From the NCBI GenBank assembly GCA_947564305.1, contig CANOBT010000048.1, positions 1-35,344 of the forward strand: a DNA stretch of 35,344 nucleotides, written 5' to 3'. Position numbers and translations under genes: made by a program. Below the pieces are notes generated by a model. The model had not been told where the DNA came from, ran no database searches, and was given only the letters and a program-made list of their open reading frames with translations. The DNA comes from an uncultured Lachnospiraceae bacterium. GTDB taxonomy: Bacteria; Bacillota_A; Clostridia; Lachnospirales; Lachnospiraceae. Of the stretch, positions 25,964 through 33,196 are shown one piece after another; the first letter of the stretch is position 1, and every line of letters begins with the position of its first letter.

Positions 25964-28900
25964 TTTCCCCCTCCTCTTCCATCATCCTGAAACGATTATA
26001 GTAATAGTAATTCTGGATAAACCGAATCGTATTTTCTAACTTCTGGGAGGATGTCTTATCCAGAACCTGTTTAGGATCATTATAAAATTTTCCCACATCC
26101 ATCTTCGGCGCTAACAGGCAGTCCCAGTCTTTTTCCCATCTGCAGCCCTTCCCGTCCTCTCCTTTGACTGCCTGCCGTATTCTCTTCATGTGCCTGAAAA
26201 TATCCAGCGGTACACTCACATATCCGTCGCACATAATATTCTTCAGGCCCAGGCAGAAATATTCCAACCTCCAAAAGCTATATTTTAAAGTCTGGCACAA
26301 TTCCGCGATCTCTGTAAATCCAAAGGCCTCCCAGTTTTTGACAGTTTCCGGATCCGCCCCGTCCCTTCCATGAAGTATGACATACAAAAAGGTGTTGGCA
26401 TAATTCTCACTGCCATCTATCTCTTTTAAGAAACATCTCAGCTGTGCATTAATCCCGCCAAGAAAATCCTGCAGCAGCTCCAGCCTTTTATCTGCTTCCT
26501 TATTGCTTTCCTCAATACTTTCTTTATTACTTTCCTTTTTCTCCCGTTCCTTTTCGTCTGCCGCCTGCCATTCTTCCCTCAGCTTCTGCCCTATACACTT
26601 TAACGTGTATTCACAATACACAATGCCATCCTCTATGATGCCTTTTCCGTCCAGTTTAATCCGATTAATATCCTCATCTTCCAGGATCGGACTCACCGCT
26701 GTCCCTGCTTCCCTCAGCTCTTCCTCCAGAAGAATCGCCGTGACAATCCGAAACCGGTGGGTATTGATGTTGTCTACCCCGTAACCTTTCTCATCCATAC
26801 CCACATCGCTGAGTGTCTGCAGCACCTGCCTGCAGTATCCGAAACTGCCAATGCCAAGGGATGTGGCCATCAGTAAATCCGCAAATGTTTCCCTGTAGAT
26901 TTTCGTCTTCAGCTCTTTATGCTTTTGAATTTCTATATAATCATTTCTCCTGAAAATATCCTGCATTTGGGAACAGAATATGTCTTCTTCCTTATTCAGC
27001 AATCCCAAATTCCTCAACATATGCATTGTACAGGGATCCATGAGCAGTTCGTCCTTGTCCTTCCAACCTTCTGCCTGCTCCTGTTTCTGATATAGCCTAA
27101 ACACTTTCTTCAGATAATCCTGGATGTTCTCGTTTTCCGATTCTCCGCCTCTGTGCAGGGTGATGCACGCGCTCACAATCCTATACATTTCCGATATCCT
27201 GAATATGTACTCCTTCACCGCATCCGGCAGCGCGCCTGCGCTTTTCAGTTTTTCTCCCATCTGCAGGATATCTTTTTCAAACCATTCCCTGGATTTCTTA
27301 ATATTACCGCAGCACATGCCGTCCTGCCTTTCAAGGGGATCGTCCGCAGTTTCATTTACCTGTTGGAAATAGCAGTCCAACAAAGGTTCCACAAGATTAT
27401 CCCCATCCCCCTCAATCACCCCGCCCTTAAAGTTGATGATCTGTTTTAATGCCGCGTCATCCAACAGCCCCTCCCTGCGGTACTCGTTCAGGAAAAAGAC
27501 AAACACCTTATTCCGGGTCTCTTTTACATCATATTGTGCCCGTTTTCCCTCAAACCCTGAACTTCCATGGAATTGCGCGCTAAGGCAGGCATCTATTTCA
27601 CTTATTAGCCTCTCCAAGCCAAAGTCCTCAAATTTATTGCCGGTCGATACTGCAAAGTCATCCATTGTAACCTTTACCATACAGCCTATCAGCCGCCGGC
27701 CGACCCTGCCGACTGTTTTGTACAGGCTGTCATCGGCCAACGCCGCTATTTCATTTTCCAATACCACTCTGTAGATATAGGAAAATATGTATTCCACAAA
27801 AAAGCGGTTCCGGTCTTTCCGGTTCAGAACCCTTAAATGATGGGAGGACTCATGAATCATCCATGGAAGAAGGTCGTACAGTCTTCCAAAATATTCAAAA
27901 GAGGGAACTGTACACATAATCTCCCTTTTCACAAGCCTGCCCTCCTTTTTCCTCTGGTTGGAAAAAGGCGCTATTACCTCCACACGGTCCTTCGCCAGGT
28001 CCGGATATATTATAGGAAGACTGGGGATGACATCTTCATTTTCACAATTCTCATCTTCTATATAAGAATCCATGTATGACATCATCGCCTGCCGATATGC
28101 GATCATGGTCTTCTCTGTGTCTATCTGTGTCTGTATCTCATAAATTGGCGACTGGTAGGTCTGATAATTAATGTTCTGGACCAATCTGGTATACTGGTTT
28201 AAAGCCTGTATATTAATCCGCCAGTCCTTCAGCAGTCTCTGCCGGTAAACCCTGTTTTCTACCTCACCTGACGACTTTTGTCTAATACTTTCATATTCCT
28301 CCAGGCATACCTCAAGACATTCACAGAGCACGTCCATATCCCTACAGAAAATCAGCCAGTTAATATATGCATCCTTCTCCATTCCTATCGCGGAAAAGGT
28401 CTTATAAATCCCCATCATGCCCCTGTGCAGATCCCGAAACGCCCGGTCTTCTTCCGCAAAACAGCTCCGCCATTTGCCCAGTTTGTCAATCCGTCTGAAC
28501 AGCTGCTCATTCCTCTTCTGGACCTTGTCCAGATATTCCCTGTCAGTGCCGTATTTCCCGGTTCCCTCCATACCGGCGGTATCCAGTTCCACCAAAACCC
28601 TTTCGTTTATGTTCTTAATGTGGGGATGCCGCAGAATATTTTTCAGCGTGATATTTCCCTCTTCATAAGATATCGTTTTATTCACCACGCCGAACTTTTT
28701 CTCACACAAAACCGGATAAATCTCCGAGAAATCCTCCAGATTTATGTGCAGAAGATAGTCATAACGGCCAAAAAGCCCCTTCGCCGCCTCCAACCGTGCC
28801 TTACCGCTCTCCCTCTGATACCGCTCCCATACGGACAGTAAATCACGGTTTGCGGAAAACCTGAGCGCAAATGTCATGTTCTTATGAGCGTTAATAAACT

Positions 28901-29588
28901 CATCTGACAGTGTCGCATATCTGCTGCCGGATCCGGCATCGTCACATATCTTACATTCAATGCCTACATTTGTGTAAGTACGAACCTTTGGAAGCTTGTC
29001 CTCATCGCTTTGGGAATCGCTCAAAAACAGTGCGGTATTGTAAATTTTTTCTATGGATTCCGTCCTGATCACCAGGCAGAAATCACCCGTGGTGGAGCTG
29101 CGGTACAACTGCATAATAGTGGGATCATTTTCATCAAGCTTATATGAACTGCGCACCATCTCCATGATCCTGTTTTCACAGTCCCTTAAAAAAGTATCAA
29201 TATCTACCTGCCGCCTGTCCGGCCTGACATAGTTTTCCTTACACAGGCTGATCTGAATAATCCCCAGAAAGGGGATCCGGGACAGCTCTTTGCTCTTCTT
29301 TCCTTCCTCTGTCTCCATAACAAAAGGGTTGCTGTCATGGTCACTGTCGCAATACAGGCTCAGTGTTTTGTAGGAAACCTTGTATGCCTGATCGTCATTA
29401 AAAGTATCCCCTATAGAGAAATAATTGACATACTGCTTTTCTGTTCCTTTTAATTCCTTGTGAATCAAAATATCAAAATAATCAAACATCAGAAAACCCT
29501 GATCCACTTGATTTTCCATTGTAGATATACCGTTATTCCTGACCAGTTCCAGGACATGTGTTGCATAGCATGCTCCCTCTGTAGCCAT
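25938..29588 (-). CDS. Large putative zinc metalloprotease of unknown family
   Basis: A 1216-residue protein, first gene of the operon, with GGAGGGG seven bases before ATG 29588. No known family is recognised overall. WMIHESSH at about residues 576-583 is a HExxH zinc motif, and ETFADLLM at 900-907 resembles the ExxxD third-ligand helix of gluzincin-type peptidases, so a zinc protease domain spanning about 560-920 is likely. The N-terminal region (about 30-260) contains alternating strands with STTGDFCLVIRT, which recalls a ferredoxin-like palm fold, but only weakly. No signal peptide or membrane segment is seen, so the protein is probably cytoplasmic. Association with an FRG protein suggests a defence or toxin role. 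Confidence 0.72.
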   Translation of the reverse strand: MATEGACYATHVLELVRNNGISTMENQVDQGFLMFDYFDILIHKELKGTEKQYVNYFSIGDTFNDDQAYKVSYKTLSLYCDSDHDSNPFVMETEEGKKSKELSRIPFLGIIQISLCKENYVRPDRRQVDIDTFLRDCENRIMEMVRSSYKLDENDPTIMQLYRSSTTGDFCLVIRTESIEKIYNTALFLSDSQSDEDKLPKVRTYTNVGIECKICDDAGSGSRYATLSDEFINAHKNMTFALRFSANRDLLSVWERYQRESGKARLEAAKGLFGRYDYLLHINLEDFSEIYPVLCEKKFGVVNKTISYEEGNITLKNILRHPHIKNINERVLVELDTAGMEGTGKYGTDREYLDKVQKRNEQLFRRIDKLGKWRSCFAEEDRAFRDLHRGMMGIYKTFSAIGMEKDAYINWLIFCRDMDVLCECLEVCLEEYESIRQKSSGEVENRVYRQRLLKDWRINIQALNQYTRLVQNINYQTYQSPIYEIQTQIDTEKTMIAYRQAMMSYMDSYIEDENCENEDVIPSLPIIYPDLAKDRVEVIAPFSNQRKKEGRLVKREIMCTVPSFEYFGRLYDLLPWMIHESSHHLRVLNRKDRNRFFVEYIFSYIYRVVLENEIAALADDSLYKTVGRVGRRLIGCMVKVTMDDFAVSTGNKFEDFGLERLISEIDACLSAQFHGSSGFEGKRAQYDVKETRNKVFVFFLNEYRREGLLDDAALKQIINFKGGVIEGDGDNLVEPLLDCYFQQVNETADDPLERQDGMCCGNIKKSREWFEKDILQMGEKLKSAGALPDAVKEYIFRISEMYRIVSACITLHRGGESENENIQDYLKKVFRLYQKQEQAEGWKDKDELLMDPCTMHMLRNLGLLNKEEDIFCSQMQDIFRRNDYIEIQKHKELKTKIYRETFADLLMATSLGIGSFGYCRQVLQTLSDVGMDEKGYGVDNINTHRFRIVTAILLEEELREAGTAVSPILEDEDINRIKLDGKGIIEDGIVYCEYTLKCIGQKLREEWQAADEKEREKKESNKESIEESNKEADKRLELLQDFLGGINAQLRCFLKEIDGSENYANTFLYVILHGRDGADPETVKNWEAFGFTEIAELCQTLKYSFWRLEYFCLGLKNIMCDGYVSVPLDIFRHMKRIRQAVKGEDGKGCRWEKDWDCLLAPKMDVGKFYNDPKQVLDKTSSQKLENTIRFIQNYYYYNRFRMMEEEGENGACKKEG

Positions 29589-29908
29589 AAACGTCCCCTC
29601 CTTGATGTGTATATCTATCGGCGCACTACCTCCTGCATACCAAAGAATACGGCATTAATAAGCAAGGAAGCCTAATCCAGGCTTCGTGATTTCCGCAGCC
29701 AGGATGCACGCCTTTCACAGCAATTCTCTACCCAAATTTAAGCACAATACAAACAACAGAAAAAATCTGTTCCATAATTGCACTTCTACAGAGCACGATT
29801 ATCGTAATCGTAGGGGAAATACAGATATACCAACTGACAGTGATTTGATTCCGAAAAGTTTACGATAGCAAAAGGTACCTTTTACAGTACCTTTTCAACA
29901 GACCAACT
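29589..29908. other. Intergenic region upstream of the metalloprotease-like gene, 320 bases
   Basis: No gene is seen. It holds a small hairpin (GAAGCCT/AGGCTTC, 29667-29685), an ACGATTA/TAATCGT palindrome near 29800, and the terminator at 29870-29895. The promoter of the 29588 operon must lie here, but no clear -35/-10 pair is visible. Confidence 0.5.
29870..29895 (-). terminator. Hairpin terminator of the 79-residue gene
   Basis: AAAAGGTAC and GTACCTTTT form a perfect nine-base stem around an eight-base loop, with T-rich right arms in both directions. It starts 14 bases after the stop of the 29909 gene. Confidence 0.65.
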
Positions 29909-30148
29909 CTAAAATAACAGCTTCTCCCTTTTGCACGCCGCCTCATGCAGCTTCCGCCGCTCCTCCTGCTTCTGCTTATCTGCATGCCCATTCCACTCGC
30001 TGTCCCGCGGCTTAATATCGGTGGTAACCAAAAAGCTGTCCACCCGTGTCTTATTGTATTCTTCGGCCATTTTGCTTACCATCCTTTCCACATTAATATC
30101 GTTACTTCCAGTATATTCGAATTCCCCTAATCCTATGTACCGAAACAT
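29909..30148 (-). CDS. Small conserved-looking protein of unknown function (79 residues)
   Basis: The frame extends to an earlier ATG at 30289, but a consensus vegetative promoter (30197-30225) lies inside that extension, so ATG 30148 is the likely start, giving 79 residues from MFRYIGLGEFEY. The protein is charged, with a DSFLVTTDIKPRDSEWNGHADK centre and a Lys/Arg/Glu-rich helical tail. There is no signal peptide, membrane segment or recognised domain. The ribosome site is weak (AGGA lies about 20 bases upstream). It is a single gene bracketed by its own promoter and terminator, between flagellin and the metalloprotease operon. Function unknown. Confidence 0.6.
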   Translation of the reverse strand: MFRYIGLGEFEYTGSNDINVERMVSKMAEEYNKTRVDSFLVTTDIKPRDSEWNGHADKQKQEERRKLHEAACKREKLLF

Positions 30149-30196
30149 TTTTTCAACTATAACACATTTTTCCTGATTTGTAAACAGAATTTTGCA

Positions 30197-30225
30197 ATTA
30201 TATTGTACATTTTGGAAAATGTCAA
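30197..30225 (-). promoter_or_regulatory. Perfect-consensus sigma-A promoter
   Basis: TTGACA, exactly 17 bases, then TATAAT on the minus strand. Transcription would start near 30190, about 42 bases before ATG 30148. Such an exact match is rare and predicts strong expression unless repressed. Confidence 0.85.
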
Positions 30226-30266
30226 GTTCATTTTTTAAATTTACACCCTGTTTTGTAATTTTGTTG

Positions 30267-30303
30267 ATAATGCACAATTTATTTCGCATTTATTGTGCAT
30301 TAT
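30267..30303. repeat. 12-bp perfect inverted repeat upstream of the sigma-A promoter
   Basis: ATAATGCACAAT and ATTGTGCATTAT face each other across 13 AT-rich bases. It lies between the flagellin terminator and the promoter at 30197-30225. It could be an operator or an RNA hairpin; no partner protein is evident. Confidence 0.6.
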
Positions 30304-30334
30304 GACATTTGCGTTCATCAACCTTCTACTAACA

Positions 30335-30366
30335 GAAAAGGAACCGGCTTTCGCCGATTCCTTTTC
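30335..30366 (-). terminator. Flagellin gene terminator
   Basis: A 14-base stem with a single mismatch (GAAAAGGAA-type arm against TTCCTTTTC) around a four-base loop, about 38 bases after the flagellin stop codon. The arms themselves are A- and T-rich, so it could act in both directions. Confidence 0.75.
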
Positions 30367-30403
30367 CTTATTAGCAATCTTCTGATTAAACTCCTTACCA
30401 ATA

Positions 30404-31999
30404 TCAGCCAAGCAGGGACAGAACACCCTGGTTCGCCTGATTGGACTGCGCCAGCATAGCCTGACCTGCCTGGGCAAGGATCTGGTTGTTGGAGTAGGTA
30501 ACCATCTGGGTGGCCATGTCCGTATCACGGATAGCGGACTCAGCGCTCTGGGTGTTTTCTACTACGTTGTCCAGGTTGTTGATGGTGTGCTCCAGACGGT
30601 TCTGGATGGCACCCAGGGACGCCCTCTGGTTGGAAACCATCTGCAGGGCTGCCGCAACGGTGTCAATGGCTGCGGTTGCATTGTCACTGGTGTCGCCGCT
30701 TACGTCCAGGCCGTTGATGCCAAGGGCACGCGCACTCATCATGGCGATGTTCATGTTGATCTTGTTGTCGGATGAGGAGTCGGCTCCTACATGGAGGCTC
30801 AGGTCAACGGCATCGTTCATGTCTGAGAAAGTTTCGATCTTCAGCACTGTTGCGCCATCTGTGGCAGCAATCGCAGCGCCCAATTCATCCTTCTTATTTA
30901 CAGCAGTATTAAATCTGTTGGATTCATTATTGGATACTGAGCCAAAATCACTGTCATAATAAGAACTGATGGTCTTAATATCCGTTCCGAAATCCTGCTT
31001 AATAGCGGACATCATCTCGTCAAGGCTTGCGAATGCTTTAATGGAATTAGCCCCAGTGGCATCAGGGTTTACTTCGCCGAAAGCATTCAATACATCTACT
31101 ACATCCTTCACAGAAGCATATTCGCTTTCATACTCAACACCTGTACCGCCTGTTCCAGCCGAAATTGCACCGGATGTAGAATAAACTGCGTAATATGTGG
31201 TATTGCCGACACTGATCATTGTTCCTTTAATCGCGGTGCTGTTGGCAACTTTATTTACAGTATCTGCATCAATGCTTGTAACACCTTTCGTACCTGCAGT
31301 TGCATCATCCGCCTTCAGCATGGCACCAGTTATTGTCTTTGGTGTGCTGTTGGTACCTCCATATACAAACTTACCACCTGTAGTGTCAACACCTGTTCCT
31401 GCTGCATTCAACTTGCTTCCATCGCCGATATTCACTCCATCAATGTTAGTAAGGAATGCGTTTATAACGCCTGTTCCCTCATTCATATCATCTAAAGTGG
31501 ATGTCTTGATTACAGACTGGAATTTCGTATCCAAGGCTTTATCGGCATCCTCAAATTTCAGCTTACCAACCTCACCGTCCTTGCTGCCCTTCAGCAGATA
31601 AGTCTCATTAAACTTGGTGGTAATGGCCACGCGGTCAACCTCGGTAACCAGTGCGTTAATCTCGCTCTGGATCGCCTGCCTGTCGCTCTTGGACTGGGTG
31701 CCGTTCGCAGCCTTTACTGCCAGCTCGTTCATTCTCTGAAGCATGTCATGCACTTCGGTGAGGGCGCCTTCTGCGGTCTGCACTGCGCTGATACCGTCCT
31801 GTGCATTGGTGGAAGCCTGGGTCAGGCCCCTGATCTGCTTCCGCATCTTCTCGGAAATAGCGAGACCTGCCGCATCGTCTGCCGCACGGTTAATCCGGTA
31901 ACCGGAGGAAAGTTTCTCCGTCGCCTTTGCCTGGGTCTTTGTAGTCAATCCCAACATCCTGTTGGAGTTCATTGCTGTTAAGTTGTGTTGTACTACCAT
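30404..31999 (-). CDS. fliC: Flagellin, full length
   Basis: A 531-residue flagellin. The N-terminal D0/D1 segment (NLTAMNSNRMLG, LSSGYRINRAADDAAGLAISE) and the C-terminal D1/D0 segment (NQRASLGAIQNRLEHTI, ending NQGVLSLLG) are intact. Between them (about 150-400) lies a variable Thr/Ser/Asp/Gly-rich surface region, the usual site of O-glycosylation. LQRMNELAVKAANGT corresponds to the segment recognised by TLR5 in other flagellins. Flagellin is exported by the flagellar type III system and polymerises into the filament. ATG 31999 follows AAGGAGG by seven bases. The leader carries CsrA-type sites, and a csrA-like gene lies just upstream. No close flagellar promoter is seen; the nearest candidate is inside the invertible segment, facing away. 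Confidence 0.97.
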   Translation of the reverse strand: MVVQHNLTAMNSNRMLGLTTKTQAKATEKLSSGYRINRAADDAAGLAISEKMRKQIRGLTQASTNAQDGISAVQTAEGALTEVHDMLQRMNELAVKAANGTQSKSDRQAIQSEINALVTEVDRVAITTKFNETYLLKGSKDGEVGKLKFEDADKALDTKFQSVIKTSTLDDMNEGTGVINAFLTNIDGVNIGDGSKLNAAGTGVDTTGGKFVYGGTNSTPKTITGAMLKADDATAGTKGVTSIDADTVNKVANSTAIKGTMISVGNTTYYAVYSTSGAISAGTGGTGVEYESEYASVKDVVDVLNAFGEVNPDATGANSIKAFASLDEMMSAIKQDFGTDIKTISSYYDSDFGSVSNNESNRFNTAVNKKDELGAAIAATDGATVLKIETFSDMNDAVDLSLHVGADSSSDNKINMNIAMMSARALGINGLDVSGDTSDNATAAIDTVAAALQMVSNQRASLGAIQNRLEHTINNLDNVVENTQSAESAIRDTDMATQMVTYSNNQILAQAGQAMLAQSNQANQGVLSLLG

Positions 32000-32005
32000 A
32001 AATTT

Positions 32006-32017
32006 ACCTCCTTGTAT
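32006..32017 (-). promoter_or_regulatory. CsrA-type binding site overlapping the flagellin ribosome site
   Basis: The leader RNA reads AUACAAGGAGGU, matching 11 of 12 positions of the CsrA consensus RUACARGGAUGU. It covers the Shine-Dalgarno sequence six bases before the flagellin start, so bound CsrA would block translation, as at hag in B. subtilis. Confidence 0.72.
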
Positions 32018-32022
32018 TACTG

Positions 32023-32038
32023 CGCAAATCCTTTTGCG
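32023..32038 (-). promoter_or_regulatory. Second CsrA-type site: GGA in a hairpin loop
   Basis: CGCAAA and UUUGCG form a perfect six-base stem with the loop AGGA. GGA in the loop of a short hairpin is the preferred CsrA target. It lies about 20 bases upstream of the site over the ribosome site, a spacing one CsrA dimer could bridge. Confidence 0.7.
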
Positions 32039-32067
32039 TCAGTTTTTCTATTTATAGTAACCGATCC

Positions 32068-32101
32068 GGAAAGCTGCTGCCGGGCCCTGCGGCAGCTTTC
32101 C
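32068..32101 (-). other. Strong GC-rich hairpin between csrA-like gene and flagellin
   Basis: GGAAAGCTGC and GCAGCTTTCC form a ten-base perfect stem that extends by about three weaker pairs. No T run follows in the direction of transcription, so it is more likely an RNA-stabilising or processing structure in the operon message than a terminator. Confidence 0.55.
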
Positions 32102-32111
32102 ATCCCGGTTA

Positions 32112-32354
32112 TTATCTTGCTTTCGGCTTCCGGTACTTTTCCGGAGGATCCGGAACCGCATAAAACTTCGGAAGCTTCGCCCTTTCCCCGGCAGTCTGGA
32201 CCTGATTCTCAAGCGCAGTGCTTCTGACGACGCGCACTTCCTTCGGCGCGTCCACCATAATCCGCAGATTATTTTTCGACCCTCCCAGAAAAACGATCTT
32301 GATGTTGTCATTGATCATCAGATACTCTTCCGGGCTTACCGTGAGTCTAAGCAT
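32112..32354 (-). CDS. csrA: CsrA-like RNA-binding regulator
   Basis: An 80-residue protein with the CsrA fold pattern: MLRLT, MINDNIKIVFL, NLRIMVDAPKEVRVVR. L4 and R44, key RNA-contact positions in CsrA, are kept. Arg6 is replaced by Val, and the usual G-E loop after it reads SPEEYLM. The C-terminus is about 15-20 residues longer than usual and Pro/Lys-rich. CsrA represses translation by binding GGA motifs; in Gram-positive bacteria it represses flagellin and is antagonised by FliW, which is not in this window. The gene lies 112 bases upstream of flagellin, whose leader has matching sites. The ribosome site is GGGGGGAG; a short upstream frame ends inside its first codons. The lost Arg6 leaves RNA affinity uncertain. 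Confidence 0.83.
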   Translation of the reverse strand: MLRLTVSPEEYLMINDNIKIVFLGGSKNNLRIMVDAPKEVRVVRSTALENQVQTAGERAKLPKFYAVPDPPEKYRKPKAR

Positions 32355-32478
32355 ATAATCTCCCCCCTGCCTGTACCTTGCTGCTCATTCCGTTCACAGC
32401 GTCTGCACTTTTGCCATATTCCTGACTGATCCGGTTATGGGCTTGTAAAATGCAACCTTCCTTACCATAATGTTGCAT
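32347..32478 (-). CDS. Possible 43-residue leader peptide overlapping the left recombination site and the csrA-like start
   Basis: A short open frame from ATG 32478 whose TAG overlaps the first codons of the csrA-like gene, an arrangement that allows translational coupling. Its first eight codons lie in the recombination site, so they would be nearly unchanged after inversion. The rest (SQEYGKSADAVNGM, then SKVQAGGRLYA) has protein-like composition, perhaps a remnant of a longer gene. There is no ribosome site in front of it. It may not be translated. Confidence 0.3.
   Translation of the reverse strand: MQHYGKEGCILQAHNRISQEYGKSADAVNGMSSKVQAGGRLYA
32451..32477 (+). repeat. Left recombination site of invertible segment
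   Basis: A 27-base site built as a nine-base arm TGCAACCTT, a nine-base asymmetric centre CCTTACCAT, and an inverted arm AATGTTGCA. Similarity to the right site extends outwards to about 32 bases (31 identical). The centre is the exact reverse complement of that of the right site, so recombination between them would invert the DNA between. Confidence 0.88.
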
Positions 32479-32486
32479 AATAAAAA

Positions 32487-32513
32487 GACTGTCCCAAATT
32501 AACCCTGACAGTC
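32487..32513 (+). other. Hairpin in the leader of the recombinase gene
   Basis: GACTGTC and GACAGTC form a seven-base stem, 10 to 13 bases before the AGGAGG ribosome site of the recombinase gene. It may tune translation or serve as a binding site. Confidence 0.4.
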
Positions 32514-32533
32514 AACAGACAAAGGAGGCAAAA

Positions 32534-33112
32534 ATGAGTACAACACAACCCATCAGAAATCCCCAGCAATTAGCGCAGTTAAAAGAGTATTATCTGTCCG
32601 AAAAACCGAACACCAGAAATTACATGCTGATTATCATGGGCCTGAATACAGCCCTGCGGATATCAGACATCCTGAACCTGACCTATGGAGATCTCTATGA
32701 CTACCGAAAAAAAGAATGGAAATCGCATATCGCAGTAAAAGAGCAAAAAACCGGGAAACCGAACCGAATATACATGAACCGGGAAATCAGGGGAATTCTG
32801 GAGAAATATACTTCTCCGGCACAGCAGGAACCAGATTCCTGGCTCTTTACCGGACAGAAAAGTACAGAAAGCCACTTAAGCCGCTGCCAGGCCTTCCGAA
32901 TTGTAAAAGCTGCCGGCCGCTATGCCGGACTGAACGAAAATATCAGCTGTCATTCCCTGCGGAAGACATTTGGGTATCATGCATGGAAACAGGGTGTGGC
33001 TCCTGCCCTCCTCATGAACATTTACAACCACTCCACTTATCAGATAACCAAACGCTATCTGTGTATCGACCAGGACGACAGGGATGAGGTATTTGCAAAA
33101 ATCAGGATTTAA
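32534..33112 (+). CDS. Small tyrosine recombinase (FimB/RecV-type DNA invertase candidate)
   Basis: A 192-residue protein consisting of little more than the catalytic domain, the size class of the FimB/FimE-type invertases rather than the longer phage integrases. The catalytic set is present: R42 (ALRISD), K72-K75 region on the beta-hairpin, H140 and R143 (HSLRK), H166 (NHST) and the nucleophile Y175 (KRYL). It breaks and rejoins DNA at paired core sites through a phosphotyrosine intermediate. AGGAGG lies six bases before ATG 32534. The gene sits between inverted core sites 27 bases long and is the only recombinase in the window, so it very likely acts on them. It is transcribed opposite to flagellin in the present orientation. 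Confidence 0.9.
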   Translation: MSTTQPIRNPQQLAQLKEYYLSEKPNTRNYMLIIMGLNTALRISDILNLTYGDLYDYRKKEWKSHIAVKEQKTGKPNRIYMNREIRGILEKYTSPAQQEPDSWLFTGQKSTESHLSRCQAFRIVKAAGRYAGLNENISCHSLRKTFGYHAWKQGVAPALLMNIYNHSTYQITKRYLCIDQDDRDEVFAKIRI

Positions 33113-33130
33113 ACGATTCTAACAAAAATA

Positions 33131-33162
33131 AAAAAATATGCTCTAAACCCCTAAAGCATTTT
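33131..33162 (+). terminator. Short hairpin after the recombinase gene, overlapping the promoter -35
   Basis: ATGCT and AGCAT, flanked by A-rich and TTTT sequence, form a small stem about 25 bases after the recombinase stop. The right arm overlaps the TAAA element of the sigma-28-type promoter. A weak terminator at best. Confidence 0.4.
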
Positions 33163-33178
33163 GAATTATTTCCGATAA
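33152..33178 (+). promoter_or_regulatory. Outward-facing sigma-28-type promoter inside the invertible segment
   Basis: TAAA, 15 bases, then TCCGATAA on the plus strand, 11 of 12 positions of the FliA consensus (TAAA-N15-GCCGATAA). The predicted start (about 33185) is some ten bases inside the right recombination site, so transcription leaves the segment through that site. No flagellar gene lies downstream in this orientation; after inversion the first genes would be csrA-like and flagellin. Confidence 0.75.
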
Positions 33179-33196
33179 TATAAATAGTAAGTAAAA

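Noticed and set aside
29600..29625. GCCGATAG upstream of the metalloprotease-like gene as a sigma-28 promoter
   Set aside because: No TAAA at the right spacing, and the last base differs; probably chance.
29909..30289. Longer 126-codon form of the small gene
   Set aside because: A consensus promoter and its expected transcript start lie inside the extra part.
32068..32101. Hairpin as terminator between csrA-like gene and flagellin
   Set aside because: No T run follows on the transcribed strand.
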